Source of the DNA: Microbacterium testaceum StLB037
GTDB lineage: Bacteria > Actinomycetota > Actinomycetes > Actinomycetales > Microbacteriaceae
Reading direction: 5' to 3'
NCBI RefSeq assembly: GCF_900104345.1
Contig: NZ_FNJN01000002.1
Location: forward strand, 372,001-436,000
Length of the DNA: 64,000 nt
Shown here: positions 17,141 to 25,324 of the stretch, piece by piece
Layout of the letters: each line of letters opens with the position of its first letter
Numbering within the stretch: the stretch's first letter is position 1
Position numbers and translations under genes: made by a program
The notes under the pieces: generated by a model
What the model saw: the letters and a program-made list of their open reading frames with translations, nothing else
The model's database searches: none
What the model was told of the DNA's origin: nothing

Positions 17141-17179
17141 GAGACTCGACCAGCACTCGTTCGAGCGTGAGGAGACCCC

Positions 17180-17581
17180 ATGAGGGGCAAAGCAGCACTC
17201 GTCGTCGGACTCGTGGCGGGCTACGTGCTCGGCGCACGGGCAGGCCGCGACCGGTACGAGCAGATCAAGACTCAGGCCGCGAAGGTCTGGGACCAGCCCG
17301 TCGTCCAGGGACAGGTCGAGAAGGTCAAGGCCTTCGGCGTCTCGGCCCTGAAGTCCGTTCCCGGCGTGGTGTGGAAGGGCGCGAAGTCGGTCACCGGTGC
17401 CGCGAGCGGCTCGGGCACCGTGCAGGAGCGCGCCGAGCGCGCCGGACGCGCCGCCAAGCAGTCGGCCCACGAGGTCGCCGACGTCGTCGAGGACTCCGTC
17501 GACGACGCCAAGCAGGCGGAGAAGTCGGCCACCACGCGGGCGCGTGCGGCCAAGAGCGGCTCCACCTCGTCCGGGAGCTGA
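17180..17581 (+). CDS. Small YtxH-like membrane-anchored protein
   Basis: 133 aa. An N-terminal hydrophobic segment (AALVVGLVAGYVLGARAG, residues 5-22) is followed by a basic stretch and long amphipathic Lys/Ala/Glu-rich helices, ending in a Ser/Gly tail. This is the layout of YtxH-type membrane-anchored coiled proteins. Good ribosome site (GAGGAGACCCC) before the ATG. First of three consecutive small membrane genes with gaps of 3 nt or less. The set resembles a common actinobacterial envelope cassette (YtxH-like, Phage_holin_3_6, DUF3618); the role is unproven but probably envelope organisation. Confidence 0.8.
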   Translation: MRGKAALVVGLVAGYVLGARAGRDRYEQIKTQAAKVWDQPVVQGQVEKVKAFGVSALKSVPGVVWKGAKSVTGAASGSGTVQERAERAGRAAKQSAHEVADVVEDSVDDAKQAEKSATTRARAAKSGSTSSGS

Positions 17582-17584
17582 CGC

Positions 17585-17995
17585 ATGACCACTCCGCGCG
17601 GATTCCGCGATCGTTCCGACGACAGCCTGTTCACCCTCATCGGGGATATCCCCGAACTGGTGCGCAACCTCGTCGTCGCCGAGATCAACGGCGCGAAGGC
17701 GTGGGCGCAGCGCACCGCCAAGGACGCCGGGATCGGCGCCGGGTGGTTCGTCGGTGCCTTGATCGTCGTTTTCTGGGCCATCCCCGTCTTCTTCGCTTTC
17801 GTCATCGCGGGGCTCTCGTCGTGGTGGCCGGTGTGGCTGTCCGCGCTCGTCGTGTTCGGCGTGATGATCGTCATCACCGCGATCCTGGCCCTGCTGGGGT
17901 ACTTGCGTTTCAAGAAGCTCTCGAACCGCGAGAACCCGGGCACGGCCATCTCCGAAGACGTCCGCATCGTGAAGGAGGCCCGCGATGAGTATTGA
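17585..17995 (+). CDS. Phage holin family protein (holin-X / Phage_holin_3_6)
   Basis: 136-aa integral membrane protein. A soluble N-terminal helix (FTLIGDIPELVRNLVVAEIN) precedes two strong hydrophobic segments (GWFVGALIVVFWAIPVFFAF and WLSALVVFGVMIVITAILAL) and a basic C-terminal tail. The layout matches the actinobacterial holin-X family. Despite the name these are usually chromosomal genes without a prophage, and nothing phage-like surrounds it here. Three nt separate it from the preceding gene and its end overlaps the DUF3618 gene by 11 nt, so the three genes form one unit. Confidence 0.85.
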   Translation: MTTPRGFRDRSDDSLFTLIGDIPELVRNLVVAEINGAKAWAQRTAKDAGIGAGWFVGALIVVFWAIPVFFAFVIAGLSSWWPVWLSALVVFGVMIVITAILALLGYLRFKKLSNRENPGTAISEDVRIVKEARDEY

Positions 17996-18263
17996 TCGCC
18001 CCGTCCCCGTCCCCCGCACCGCGGTTCCCCTGGGGATCACCGACCCGGTGCAGTCGGCGCGCGCCGAGCTCAAGGCGGCGCTGGCCGCCATCGAGGTGAA
18101 GGCCAACGCCCCGCGTCGCGTCAGCGAGGCCATCGACCGGACCGTCGGCGAGGTGCGCGAGAAGGCGCAGCAGAACCCCGGCGCTGCCGCGGCTGCGGTC
18201 GCCGGCGTCGCCGCGCTCGTCGGCCTCGCCGTCTGGGGCATCGTCCGCGCCTACACGCGCTGA
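17985..18263 (+). CDS. DUF3618 domain protein
   Basis: 92 aa. The N-terminal half is a soluble helix (DPVQSARAELKAALAAIEVK), then VSEAIDRTVGEVREKAQQNP, then one transmembrane helix (AAAAVAGVAALVGLAVWGIV) and a short basic end. This is the DUF3618 pattern. It overlaps the end of the holin-family gene by 11 nt; the start ATG lies after AGGAGGCCCGCG. Last gene of the three-gene membrane cassette and followed directly by a terminator. Function unknown. Confidence 0.82.
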   Translation: MSIDRPVPVPRTAVPLGITDPVQSARAELKAALAAIEVKANAPRRVSEAIDRTVGEVREKAQQNPGAAAAAVAGVAALVGLAVWGIVRAYTR

Positions 18264-18271
18264 GACTCCGC

Positions 18272-18307
18272 GAAGCGGCCCGCCTCCTTCGGGAGTCGGG
18301 CCGCTTC
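18272..18307 (+). terminator. Rho-independent-like hairpin
   Basis: Perfect 11-bp stem GAAGCGGCCCG (18272-18282) / CGGGCCGCTTC (18297-18307) with a 14-nt loop, 9 nt after the DUF3618 stop. No T-run, as is common at this GC content. It also lies just past the end of the convergent DUF4239 gene. Confidence 0.75.
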
Positions 18308-18366
18308 GTCGTCCGCGGGCCGGCCCCGGCGACCTCGGATCCGCTCGGGACCGGTCGGCGCGCGGC

Positions 18367-19155
18367 CTAGGGTTCGTTCGCGAACAGCCCGCGCAGCAGG
18401 TCCTCGAAGTACTCCGGCGTGACGGCGATCGGCCCGGCGTACGCATGGTCGAAGCCGGCGATGGCGTACAGCAGCAGAGCGACGAACAACGCGAGCATGC
18501 TCGACATCAGCAGGTGAACGCGGAGGTTCCGCACCTCGATCAGTCCGATGAGGATGGCATTGAGCACGGCACCCACGCCCAGCACGATCCAGAGCACGCT
18601 CGGCAGGGCGAGGTGGGTCAGGGCGATGCGGTCGCGGCGGTTCTCCACCAGCAGCTGGAACTGGTCGAGCGATTGCTGCACGTAGAGCGTCTCGGCGGCC
18701 GTCGTCGGCTGGACGGCGCCGATCGCGCGTTGCATGGCGGAGATATTGGCATCCGTCTCCGCGGGGATCTCGAGACGACGCTGCTCGGGCCAGTCCAGGT
18801 CGATGACGTTGCGGGCGTACTGCGTGATCTGCGCCTGCAGTTCGTCCCCCTGCGGGTCCGGAAGGAGTGCCGCCGTTCGGTACAGCGAGGCGAGCGACGA
18901 CGACTCCTCGAGCACGACGCCGTCGACTTCGGTGAAGTTGCCGTAGGCCGCTGCCGCAATGAGGGCAAGGGTCACGCCGTAGAAGACCCCGTACACACCG
19001 ACCGCGTAGCTGAGGACGCGGTCCCACTCCTCACCGCGCGGCGCCGCTCTGCGCACCCATTTCCGCAGCGCCAGGAGGATCGCGCACGAGCCCCCCACGA
19101 CCAGGACGATGAACAGCGGCAGCCCCAGGTACATGGGGAGGTCGTACAGCCACAT
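18367..19155 (-). CDS. DUF4239 (bestrophin-like) membrane protein
   Basis: 262-aa membrane protein. It opens with MWLYDLPMYLGLPLFIVLVV (membrane helix 1), then a second helix LSYAVGVYGVFYGVTLALIA. A large soluble helical domain (residues about 80-190) with a YRTAALLPDPQGDE motif follows, then two C-terminal helices (LPSVLWIVLGVGAVLNAILI and LLMSSMLALFVALLLYAIAG). This matches the DUF4239/bestrophin-like family, possibly an ion channel; no biochemical role is established. The ATG at 19155 follows GAAAGG at good spacing; the longer reading from 19206 lacks a ribosome site. Convergent with the membrane cassette, divergent from hemQ. Confidence 0.85.
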   Translation of the reverse strand: MWLYDLPMYLGLPLFIVLVVGGSCAILLALRKWVRRAAPRGEEWDRVLSYAVGVYGVFYGVTLALIAAAAYGNFTEVDGVVLEESSSLASLYRTAALLPDPQGDELQAQITQYARNVIDLDWPEQRRLEIPAETDANISAMQRAIGAVQPTTAAETLYVQQSLDQFQLLVENRRDRIALTHLALPSVLWIVLGVGAVLNAILIGLIEVRNLRVHLLMSSMLALFVALLLYAIAGFDHAYAGPIAVTPEYFEDLLRGLFANEP

Positions 19156-19292
19156 CGGTGCGCCTTTCGGGCGGCGTGCCCCGACGCCGTCGACGCACAG
19201 TACCAATGGGTGCGCCGCCGGCGCACCTGTCGGTGGTTCGGCGGCGAGTCAACCGGTTTGGACCGCCGCCCCGACCGGACGAGACTGGAAGC

Positions 19293-19964
19293 ATGTCCGA
19301 CGACAGCTCCTCCTCCGTGTACACGCTGTGGGCGGTTTTCCGCCGCGATCCCGAGAACCCGGTCACCGCCGCCGACGCGACCGAACTCGCCGACCTCGTC
19401 TCGCTCGTCGAGGCCGACGGTGTCACCGTCCGCGGCTTCTACGACGTCAGTGGTCTGCGCGCCGACGCCGACCTCATGGTCTGGCTCCACGGCGAAGACC
19501 CCCAAGCCCTTCAGCGCGACCTGCGACGCCTGCGTCGCACCGACCTGCTGAAGAACCTCCTGCCCACGTGGAACGCCATGGGCGTGCACCGCGACGCGGA
19601 GTTCAACCGCTCGCACGTGCCCGGCTTCCTCCGCGGCATCGAGGCCCAGCAGTGGTTGTGCCTGTACCCCTTCGTCCGCAGCTACGAGTGGTACCTCCTG
19701 CCCGAGGCCGAGCGTCGCGAGATGCTCATCGAGCACGGCAAGAAGGGCTCGGCCTACAAGGGCGTCATCGCCAACACGGTCGCGTCATTCGCCCTCGGCG
19801 ACTACGAGTGGCTCCTGCCCATGGAGGCCGACGTCCTGACCGACCTCGTCGACATGATGCGCGACCTCCGCTACACCGAGGCCCGCCGCCACGTGCGCGA
19901 AGAGGTGCCGTTCTACACCGGCCGTCTGGTCACGCTCGACGAGATCCCCGAGATCCTTCAGTGA
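19293..19964 (+). CDS. hemQ: Coproheme decarboxylase (HemQ/ChdC)
   Basis: Last step of coproporphyrin-dependent heme synthesis: decarboxylates coproheme to heme b using peroxide; chlorite-dismutase fold. 223 aa. Signature segments are YTLWAVFRRDPENPV at the start, FYDVSGLRADADLMVWLHG, the active-site stretch LYPFVRSYEWYLLPEAERR (about 124-142) and EHGKKGSAYKGV, whose histidine (148) is the likely heme ligand. The ATG at 19293 is used; upstream reading is arginine-rich. It overlaps hemC by four nt (GTGA), heading a hemQ-hemC-hemD-hemB operon. Its presence argues that HemY here works as a coproporphyrinogen oxidase. Confidence 0.95.
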   Translation: MSDDSSSSVYTLWAVFRRDPENPVTAADATELADLVSLVEADGVTVRGFYDVSGLRADADLMVWLHGEDPQALQRDLRRLRRTDLLKNLLPTWNAMGVHRDAEFNRSHVPGFLRGIEAQQWLCLYPFVRSYEWYLLPEAERREMLIEHGKKGSAYKGVIANTVASFALGDYEWLLPMEADVLTDLVDMMRDLRYTEARRHVREEVPFYTGRLVTLDEIPEILQ

Positions 19965-20962
19965 GTGCGCCTCTGCGCCTCGGCACTCGCCGCAGCACCC
20001 TGGCGATGACGCAGTCGCAGATGGTCGCCGACGCCGTGTCCGCGGCATCCGGTCGTTCCGTCGAGCTGGTGCCGATCGTCTCGGAGGGCGACGTCAACCG
20101 CGCCTCGCTGTCGCAGCTGGGCGGGCGCGGAGTCTTCGCGAACGGGCTGCGCGAGGCCCTCGTGGCGGACCGCTGCGACTTCCTCGTGCACTCGCTCAAA
20201 GACCTGCCGACGCAGCAGCCCGATGGGTTGGTGATCGCTGCGACGCCCTCTCGTGAAGATGCGCGCGACGTCGTCGTGACGCGCGAGGGTGTCGCCCTGG
20301 GGTCCCTCGCCCCGGGGTCGCGGGTCGGCACCGGTTCCCCGCGTCGCATCGCTCAGGCCCTGCGGCACAACCCGCGCCTCGACATCCGCGACATCCGCGG
20401 CAACGTCGACTCGCGTCTCGCCCGTGTGCGCGAGGGAGAATTGGATGCCGTGATCCTCGCGGCCGCGGGAATCTCGCGGCTGGGAGGAGATCTGGGCGGA
20501 CTCCTCGCCGAAGAGCTCGGTCTCGCGGAGTGGCCGACCGCTCCGGGGCAGGGGGCGCTGGCGGTGGAGACGCGCGACGACATCGACCCGGACATCTACG
20601 CGGCCCTCGCCGAGCTCGACGACGAACGCACCCGGGTGGCCATCACCGCGGAGCGCACCGTGCTCTCCGCCCTCGACGCCGGGTGCAGCGCGCCCGTCGG
20701 CACGCACGCCTCGCTCGCGGAGGGCGACCTGCGCCTGCGGGCGGTGGTCTACGCGCTCGATGGAACGCAACGGATCGGCATCGACCGGACGGTGCGTCTC
20801 GACCCGGGGTATGGTGGGGACACTACGGGCAGTGGCAATGGAGCAGATGCTGCCGACGACGGGGGACCGATCGCGCGAGCGACGCGAGCGGGCCAAGAAG
20901 CCGCGCGTCGGTTGCTCGAACGCGGGGCGGCCGACCTGGTACCACGAGAGTCGACCACATGA
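19961..20962 (+). CDS. hemC: Porphobilinogen deaminase (hydroxymethylbilane synthase)
   Basis: Joins four porphobilinogen units into hydroxymethylbilane on a dipyrromethane cofactor. 333 aa, GTG start in the GTGA overlap with hemQ. Motifs: LRLGTRRSTLAMTQSQMVAD, the catalytic aspartate in VHSLKDLPT (about 77-85), GTGSPRRIAQ, DIRGNVDSRL, and cofactor-binding cysteine 242 in LDAGCSAPVG. A Gly/Asp-rich insert near residues 286-302 is a lineage-specific loop. It overlaps hemD by four nt. Consecutive enzymes HemC, HemD and HemB are translationally coupled, as expected for an unstable intermediate. Confidence 0.96.
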   Translation: MSAPLRLGTRRSTLAMTQSQMVADAVSAASGRSVELVPIVSEGDVNRASLSQLGGRGVFANGLREALVADRCDFLVHSLKDLPTQQPDGLVIAATPSREDARDVVVTREGVALGSLAPGSRVGTGSPRRIAQALRHNPRLDIRDIRGNVDSRLARVREGELDAVILAAAGISRLGGDLGGLLAEELGLAEWPTAPGQGALAVETRDDIDPDIYAALAELDDERTRVAITAERTVLSALDAGCSAPVGTHASLAEGDLRLRAVVYALDGTQRIGIDRTVRLDPGYGGDTTGSGNGADAADDGGPIARATRAGQEAARRLLERGAADLVPRESTT

Positions 20963-21774
20963 ACGAAGGCCACCAGCACACGCCGAACCCCTCCACGGGC
21001 AGCGTGCCGAAACCGCTTGCCGGTCGACGCGTCCTCGTTCCCCGAGGCGGTCCCTGGGGCGACGGCGTCGCGGCGAGCCTTCGACAGCTCGGAGCGGTGC
21101 CCGTCATCGCGCCGCTGATCAACTTCGCGCCGACGAACGACCAGGCGACGCTCGACCAGGCTCTCGCCGATCTGGCCGCGGGCGCCTTCGATTGGCTGAC
21201 GCTCACGAGCGCCACGACGGTCGACGTGCTGTACGCCTATAAGGCGGTCATCCCCGCCGAGACGAAGGTCGCCGTCGTCGGCGAGACGACCGCGGCCGCG
21301 ATGCAGGCCGTCGGTTATCACGTCGACCTCGTGCCCGAGCGGGACAACTCCGCTCAGGGTATGGCCGAGCAGATGATCGCGATCGAGACCGAGCCGCGCA
21401 AGGTGCTGACCCTGCGCAGCGAGATCGCCAAGCCGGTGCTGACGCGACTGCTCATCGAGGCCGGCCACGACGTGCGCAGCGTCGTCGCGTACCGCACGGT
21501 GGGCGTGCCGGTGACCGAGAAGATCGCCGCCGACGTGACCTCGGGCCGCATCAACGCCATCCTCGTCACCAGTGGCTCGGTCGCGGAGCAGGTCGTCGAT
21601 CAGTTCCCCGAGATCCCGGCATCCACCGTCATCGCCGCCATCGGCCCCCGCACCGCCAAAGACGCCAAGCGCGCCGGTCTGAGCGTCGACGTGGTGGCCG
21701 AGACCCAGACCGTCGACTCCCTCATCGAAGCCGTCGCCCGCTTCCCCCTGCACTCCGACGAATCGACCTCATGA
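20959..21774 (+). CDS. hemD: Uroporphyrinogen III synthase
   Basis: Cyclises hydroxymethylbilane with inversion of ring D to uroporphyrinogen III. 271 aa; the sequence is divergent, as usual in HemD. Supporting pieces are [69 protein letters not shown] and [20 protein letters not shown], the paired two-domain pattern of the family. Start ATG in the ATGA overlap with hemC; its stop overlaps the hemB start the same way. The operon position between hemC and hemB makes the call firm. Confidence 0.93.
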   Translation: MNEGHQHTPNPSTGSVPKPLAGRRVLVPRGGPWGDGVAASLRQLGAVPVIAPLINFAPTNDQATLDQALADLAAGAFDWLTLTSATTVDVLYAYKAVIPAETKVAVVGETTAAAMQAVGYHVDLVPERDNSAQGMAEQMIAIETEPRKVLTLRSEIAKPVLTRLLIEAGHDVRSVVAYRTVGVPVTEKIAADVTSGRINAILVTSGSVAEQVVDQFPEIPASTVIAAIGPRTAKDAKRAGLSVDVVAETQTVDSLIEAVARFPLHSDESTS

Positions 21775-22754
21775 GCTTCCCCGAGCACCGCCCGCGGCGC
21801 CTGCGCCGCACCCCCGCCGTCCGTCGTCTCGCCCGCGAGACGCACCTCGTGCCCTCGCAGCTCGTGCTGCCGATGTTCGTGCGCGAGGGGATCACCGAGC
21901 CGAGCCCGATCGGTTCGATGCCGGGCATCGTGCAGCACTCGATGGACTCCCTCCGCCGTGCGGTGGCCGAGGCCGCCGAGCAGCGCATCGGCGGAGTCAT
22001 GCTCTTCGGCGTGCCCGAGGTGCGCGACGCCGTGGGCTCCGGGGCCGACGACCCGAACGGCATCCTGAACCGCGCCACCGAGGCCGTGGTGGCCGAGGTC
22101 GGCGATGCGGTGGTCGTGCAGACCGACCTGTGCCTCGACGAGTTCACCGACCACGGGCACTGCGGCGTGCTGCGCGACGACGGGGCCGTCGACAACGACG
22201 CGACCCTCGAGCGCTACACCGCCATGGGGCTCGCGCAGGCGCGTGCGGGCTCGGCGATGCTGGGGTTGTCGGGCATGATGGACGGCCAGGTCGGCGCTGT
22301 GCGCGAGGCGCTGGATGCCGAGGGCTTCACCGACACGCTGATCCTCGCCTACTCGGCGAAGTACGCCGGGGCCTTCTACGGCCCGTTCCGCGAGGCCGTC
22401 GACTCGCAGCTCAAGGGCGATCGCCGTTCGTACCAGCTCGACCCCGGCAACGGCCGCGAGGGCGTGCGCGAAGCGCTGCTCGACGTGGAAGAGGGCGCAG
22501 ACGTCGTCATGGTCAAGCCGGCCCTTCCGTACCTCGACGTGCTCGCCGACGTGAAGGCCTCGGTCGACGTGCCCGTGTGGGCTTACCAGGTGTCGGGCGA
22601 GTACGCGATGGTCGAGGCCGCCGCGGCCCACGGCTGGATCGACCGCCGCGGCGCGATCATGGAGAGCCTGCTCGGCATCCGTCGCGCCGGTGCCGACGCG
22701 ATCCTGACGTACTGGGCGGTCGAGGCCGCCCGCTGGCTCCGCGCCGAGCTCTGA
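21771..22754 (+). CDS. hemB: Porphobilinogen synthase (ALA dehydratase)
   Basis: Condenses two 5-aminolevulinates to porphobilinogen. 327 aa. Visible: [18 protein letters not shown], the [10 protein letters not shown] segment, [20 protein letters not shown] with two cysteines of the metal site, the first Schiff-base lysine in [16 protein letters not shown], the second in [15 protein letters not shown], and [12 protein letters not shown]. Where most family members have AP-S-x-MMDG, this protein has [12 protein letters not shown], with Gly-Leu replacing Ala-Pro just before the serine; the catalytic residues are otherwise complete. Start ATG in an ATGA overlap with hemD. Confidence 0.96.
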   Translation: MSFPEHRPRRLRRTPAVRRLARETHLVPSQLVLPMFVREGITEPSPIGSMPGIVQHSMDSLRRAVAEAAEQRIGGVMLFGVPEVRDAVGSGADDPNGILNRATEAVVAEVGDAVVVQTDLCLDEFTDHGHCGVLRDDGAVDNDATLERYTAMGLAQARAGSAMLGLSGMMDGQVGAVREALDAEGFTDTLILAYSAKYAGAFYGPFREAVDSQLKGDRRSYQLDPGNGREGVREALLDVEEGADVVMVKPALPYLDVLADVKASVDVPVWAYQVSGEYAMVEAAAAHGWIDRRGAIMESLLGIRRAGADAILTYWAVEAARWLRAEL

Positions 22755-22764
22755 GCCGTCTCCT

Positions 22765-22828
22765 CTCACGCGTGAGGGGTCACTTTTCGTCGCCTGGACG
22801 GCGCCGAAGCGACACTTTTCGACCCCTC
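22765..22828. repeat. Mosaic intergenic repeat between hemB and hemL
   Basis: Three nested patterns: a palindrome CTCACGCGTGAG (22765-22776), inverted octamers GAGGGGTC (22774-22781) and GACCCCTC (22821-22828), and a direct repeat CACTTTTCG (22781-22789 and 22813-22821). It lies directly after hemB and 30 nt before the hemL start, so it could end the hem operon or regulate hemL. It looks like an intergenic mobile palindrome. Confidence 0.5.
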
Positions 22829-22857
22829 GTACAGGGGGCCTCTAGGAGGATGGATTC

Positions 22858-24198
22858 ATGACCGATCTCAACGACCAGTGGTTCGCTCGCGCCAAGGACG
22901 TCATCCCGGGTGGCGTGAACTCGCCCGTGCGCGCGTACGGCTCCGTGGGTGGCACGCCGCGGTTCGTGCAGTCAGCCTCCGGCCCGCGGATCACGGATGC
23001 CGCGGGTCGCGAATATGTCGACCTCGTCGCCTCGTGGGGTCCGGCTCTGCTCGGCCATGCGCACCCCGAGGTGGTCGAGGCGGTGCAGTCCGCGGCATCC
23101 CGTGGTCTGTCCTTCGGTGCTCCGACGGGGGCCGAGGTCGAGCTCGCCGATCTCGTCGCGCAGCGCGTGCAGGTGGGCGATCTGAAGCCGATCGAGAAGG
23201 TGCGGCTGGTCTCGACCGGTACCGAGGCGACCATGACGGCGATCCGTCTCGCGCGCGGCGTGACCGGTCGCGACCTGCTGATCAAGTTCGCCGGGCACTA
23301 CCACGGTCACTCCGACGGCCTGCTGGCCGCCGCGGGTTCGGGGGTCGCGACCCTCGCCCTGCCTGGGTCGGCCGGTGTTCCCGCGCCGATCGCCGCGCAG
23401 ACGCTCGTGCTGCCCTACAACGACCTCGACGCGGTGCGCGAGGTGTTCGAGGTGCACGGCGAGAACATCGCCGCGATCATCGTCGAGGCGGCCTCGGCCA
23501 ATATGGGCGTCGTTCCGCCGCTCCCCGGCTTCAACGCGGCGCTGGCCGACATCGCGCACAGCCACGGCGCCCTGCTGATCATGGACGAGGTGCTCACCGG
23601 ATTCCGCGTGCACCCCGCCGGCTTCTGGGGCCTGCAGGCGTCGCAGGGCGAGCGCTACCTGCCCGACATCCTCACTTACGGCAAGGTCATCGGCGGCGGC
23701 ATGCCGCTGGCGGCCCTCGCCGGTCGCGCCGAGATCATGGACCACCTCGCGCCCCTTGGTCCGGTGTACCAGGCGGGGACGCTGTCGGGGAACCCGCTGT
23801 CGGTGGCCGCGGGTCTCGCCACGCTGCGGCTCGCGACTCCCGAGGTCTATGCGGCGGTCGACGCCGCGGCCGCGCAGGTGTCGGAGGCGCTGGACGCTGC
23901 GCTGACGGCCGAGGGCGTCGTGCACGCCGTGCCGCGCGCCGGCTCGCTGTTCGGCGTCGCGTTCCTGTCCGAGGTGCCCCTCGACTACGCGACGGCGCTC
24001 ACGCAGCAGTCCTACCGGTACGCCCCGTTCTTCCACGCGATGCTGGATGCCGGTGTCTCGCTGCCCCCGAGTGTGTTCGAGGCCTGGTTCCTCACCGCCG
24101 CGCACGACGACGTCGCCCTCGACCGCGTGCTCGAGGCGCTACCGGTCGCGGCGAAGGCGGCCGCGGAGGCGCTGGATCCGACGCTGCTGGCTCAGTAG
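22858..24198 (+). CDS. hemL: Glutamate-1-semialdehyde 2,1-aminomutase
   Basis: PLP enzyme that makes 5-aminolevulinate from the HemA product. 446 aa. It shows [66 protein letters not shown], the PLP-contact aspartate in [12 protein letters not shown], and the PLP lysine at residue 276 in [14 protein letters not shown], then [14 protein letters not shown]. Good ribosome site GGAGG, 8 nt before the ATG at 22858. It follows hemB by 103 bp containing a repeat, so it may have its own promoter. It completes the route from glutamyl-tRNA to coproporphyrin within the window. Confidence 0.97.
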   Translation: MTDLNDQWFARAKDVIPGGVNSPVRAYGSVGGTPRFVQSASGPRITDAAGREYVDLVASWGPALLGHAHPEVVEAVQSAASRGLSFGAPTGAEVELADLVAQRVQVGDLKPIEKVRLVSTGTEATMTAIRLARGVTGRDLLIKFAGHYHGHSDGLLAAAGSGVATLALPGSAGVPAPIAAQTLVLPYNDLDAVREVFEVHGENIAAIIVEAASANMGVVPPLPGFNAALADIAHSHGALLIMDEVLTGFRVHPAGFWGLQASQGERYLPDILTYGKVIGGGMPLAALAGRAEIMDHLAPLGPVYQAGTLSGNPLSVAAGLATLRLATPEVYAAVDAAAAQVSEALDAALTAEGVVHAVPRAGSLFGVAFLSEVPLDYATALTQQSYRYAPFFHAMLDAGVSLPPSVFEAWFLTAAHDDVALDRVLEALPVAAKAAAEALDPTLLAQ

Positions 24199-24206
24199 CG
24201 GGGATC

Positions 24207-24221
24207 ATCCTCGCGGAGGAT
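24207..24221 (+). terminator. Small hairpin after hemL
   Basis: ATCCTC / GAGGAT with a 3-nt loop, 8 nt after the hemL stop. The stem is short and the following T content modest, so it is a weak terminator candidate. Confidence 0.4.
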
Positions 24222-24276
24222 ACGTTTCGTCCTTTGCGATGATGCGCGGGGCAGGTGCGGCCGGAAGGCTGGAGTC

Positions 24277-24408
24277 ATGCTCCCCGCTCGCCCCGCGCCG
24301 TCCACCATCTTGCAGCTGTTCTCGCGACTCGTGGCGTGGTGGCCGACGTCGATGGCTCCGCGGCGCCGTCGCGCGACCTGGCAGCCGTGCCCGCGTGGTC
24401 AGGTCTGA
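24277..24408 (+). CDS. Possible 43-aa arginine/tryptophan-rich peptide
   Basis: Short ORF starting ATG after GGAAGGCTGGAGTC, a plausible ribosome site. The product begins MLPARPAPSTILQLFSRLVA, then WWPTSMAPRRRRATWQPCP, so it has one hydrophobic stretch and a basic end. No homologue is recognised. It is the only candidate between hemL and the convergent accessory cassette and may be spurious. Confidence 0.25.
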   Translation: MLPARPAPSTILQLFSRLVAWWPTSMAPRRRRATWQPCPRGQV

Positions 24409-24410
24409 GA

Positions 24411-24680
24411 TCAGCGCCACGTCCAGCTGAGGAGAGCGGAAAGGGCCCGGATGCCGGCTTCGCCCACGTCACCGCGCTCTGCAACGAGCGCGCGGACAGT
24501 GCGGTCAGCCCACGCGGCCAGATCTGTCGCGTCGTCGCCGGGGGCGATGGCATCCATTCGTTCGATCAGGCCCTCGACGCGCCTGCGCAGGGCTCGATCG
24601 GGGACGGACTCGGGATGCCGGCCGGGAACGGCGGAGCCGTCGGCCCAGATGTAGGCGGTGAGGGCGGTGTCGAGGGTCAT
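24411..24680 (-). CDS. Small acidic protein at end of type VII effector cassette
   Basis: 89 aa, not recognised with certainty. It begins MTLDTALTAYIWADGSAVPG, has an all-helical middle (RALRRRVEGLIERMDAIAPG) and ends IRALSALLSWTWR. A good ribosome site (GAAGGA) precedes the ATG. It is the last gene of the minus-strand cassette, 82 bp after the ADP-ribosyltransferase-like gene. Position, small size and acidity are what an immunity protein would show; this is inference only. Confidence 0.6.
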   Translation of the reverse strand: MTLDTALTAYIWADGSAVPGRHPESVPDRALRRRVEGLIERMDAIAPGDDATDLAAWADRTVRALVAERGDVGEAGIRALSALLSWTWR

Positions 24681-24762
24681 GGTGCGTCCTTCGCTGAGCT
24701 CACCGGGGTACCCCGCGGCTCCCTTGGCATTGTGCTGGGCGGTGGCGCCTCGTCCACCTCAC

Positions 24763-25284
24763 TCATGTGTTACCCGAGTTCTCTGCGGCGCGAACGTCGA
24801 GGAAGAAGAGTGGTTCGACGAATTTGCCCGGGGTGGTGATTGGTGCCGGCTCGAGGGCTTGCGCCGACCTCAGTGCGTCGTTCACCAGAGTGACCAGGCC
24901 GTTGAGAGTCGGCGGGAGGTCACTGGTCGGATCGTGCTCCGCGAGCTGCTCGACGATCACCACGGGACGGCCGTCGGGGAGATTGATGCGCGCGACTTCG
25001 AGAAGGACGACTTCGGGAGGCAGGACGACCTCCTGCTCCGCGGGGTGGGCGGAGAAGGCCGCGATCTCGCGTCCTGTGCGGCTGACGATGGCGGCGATCG
25101 CGGGGCTCGAGAAGTTCTCGGTCGCGATGCGCGGGTCCTTGCTCGTGGCGGTGACGCCTCGGGTCCACCGGGCAGGTGCGAGCGGGGGGATGTACGGGAG
25201 GCCGTGGAAGACGATCCCGGTGTGAGCGGGCAACTTCTCGAGAGCGCTCGAAAACCTTCGCGCGGCTTCGGCAGCATCGGCCAT
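24763..25284 (-). CDS. ADP-ribosyltransferase-like protein
   Basis: 173 aa, apparently cytosolic (no signal peptide). The sequence follows the R-S-E class ADP-ribosyltransferase plan: GIVFHGL (23-29) where the NAD-binding Arg would normally sit in VYRG, then RGVTATSKD (42-50) matching the S-T-S strand, then GREIAAFSAHPAEQEVVLPP (71-90), whose E83-Q-E85 matches the catalytic E-x-E loop. The Arg is replaced by His27, so activity or NAD binding may be altered. A second part (residues 98-173) contains VVIVEQLAEHDPTSDLPPTL and is unassigned. Strong ribosome site GGGAGGAG before the ATG at 25284. It lies at the end of a type VII secretion effector cassette, but its own N-terminus has no WXG/LXG region. 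Fold assignment is by motif only. Confidence 0.6.
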   Translation of the reverse strand: MADAAEAARRFSSALEKLPAHTGIVFHGLPYIPPLAPARWTRGVTATSKDPRIATENFSSPAIAAIVSRTGREIAAFSAHPAEQEVVLPPEVVLLEVARINLPDGRPVVIVEQLAEHDPTSDLPPTLNGLVTLVNDALRSAQALEPAPITTPGKFVEPLFFLDVRAAENSGNT

Positions 25285-25324
25285 CGGCGGCTCCTCCCTT
25301 TCCGTTGTGTGCTGGCGGACGTGC

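Noticed and set aside
17585..17995. Holin-family gene as sign of a prophage
   Set aside because: The family is common on actinobacterial chromosomes and no integrase, capsid, terminase or lysin gene is nearby.
24277..24408. 43-aa ORF as a firm gene
   Set aside because: The ribosome site is good but the peptide has no recognised family, so it is listed only with low confidence.
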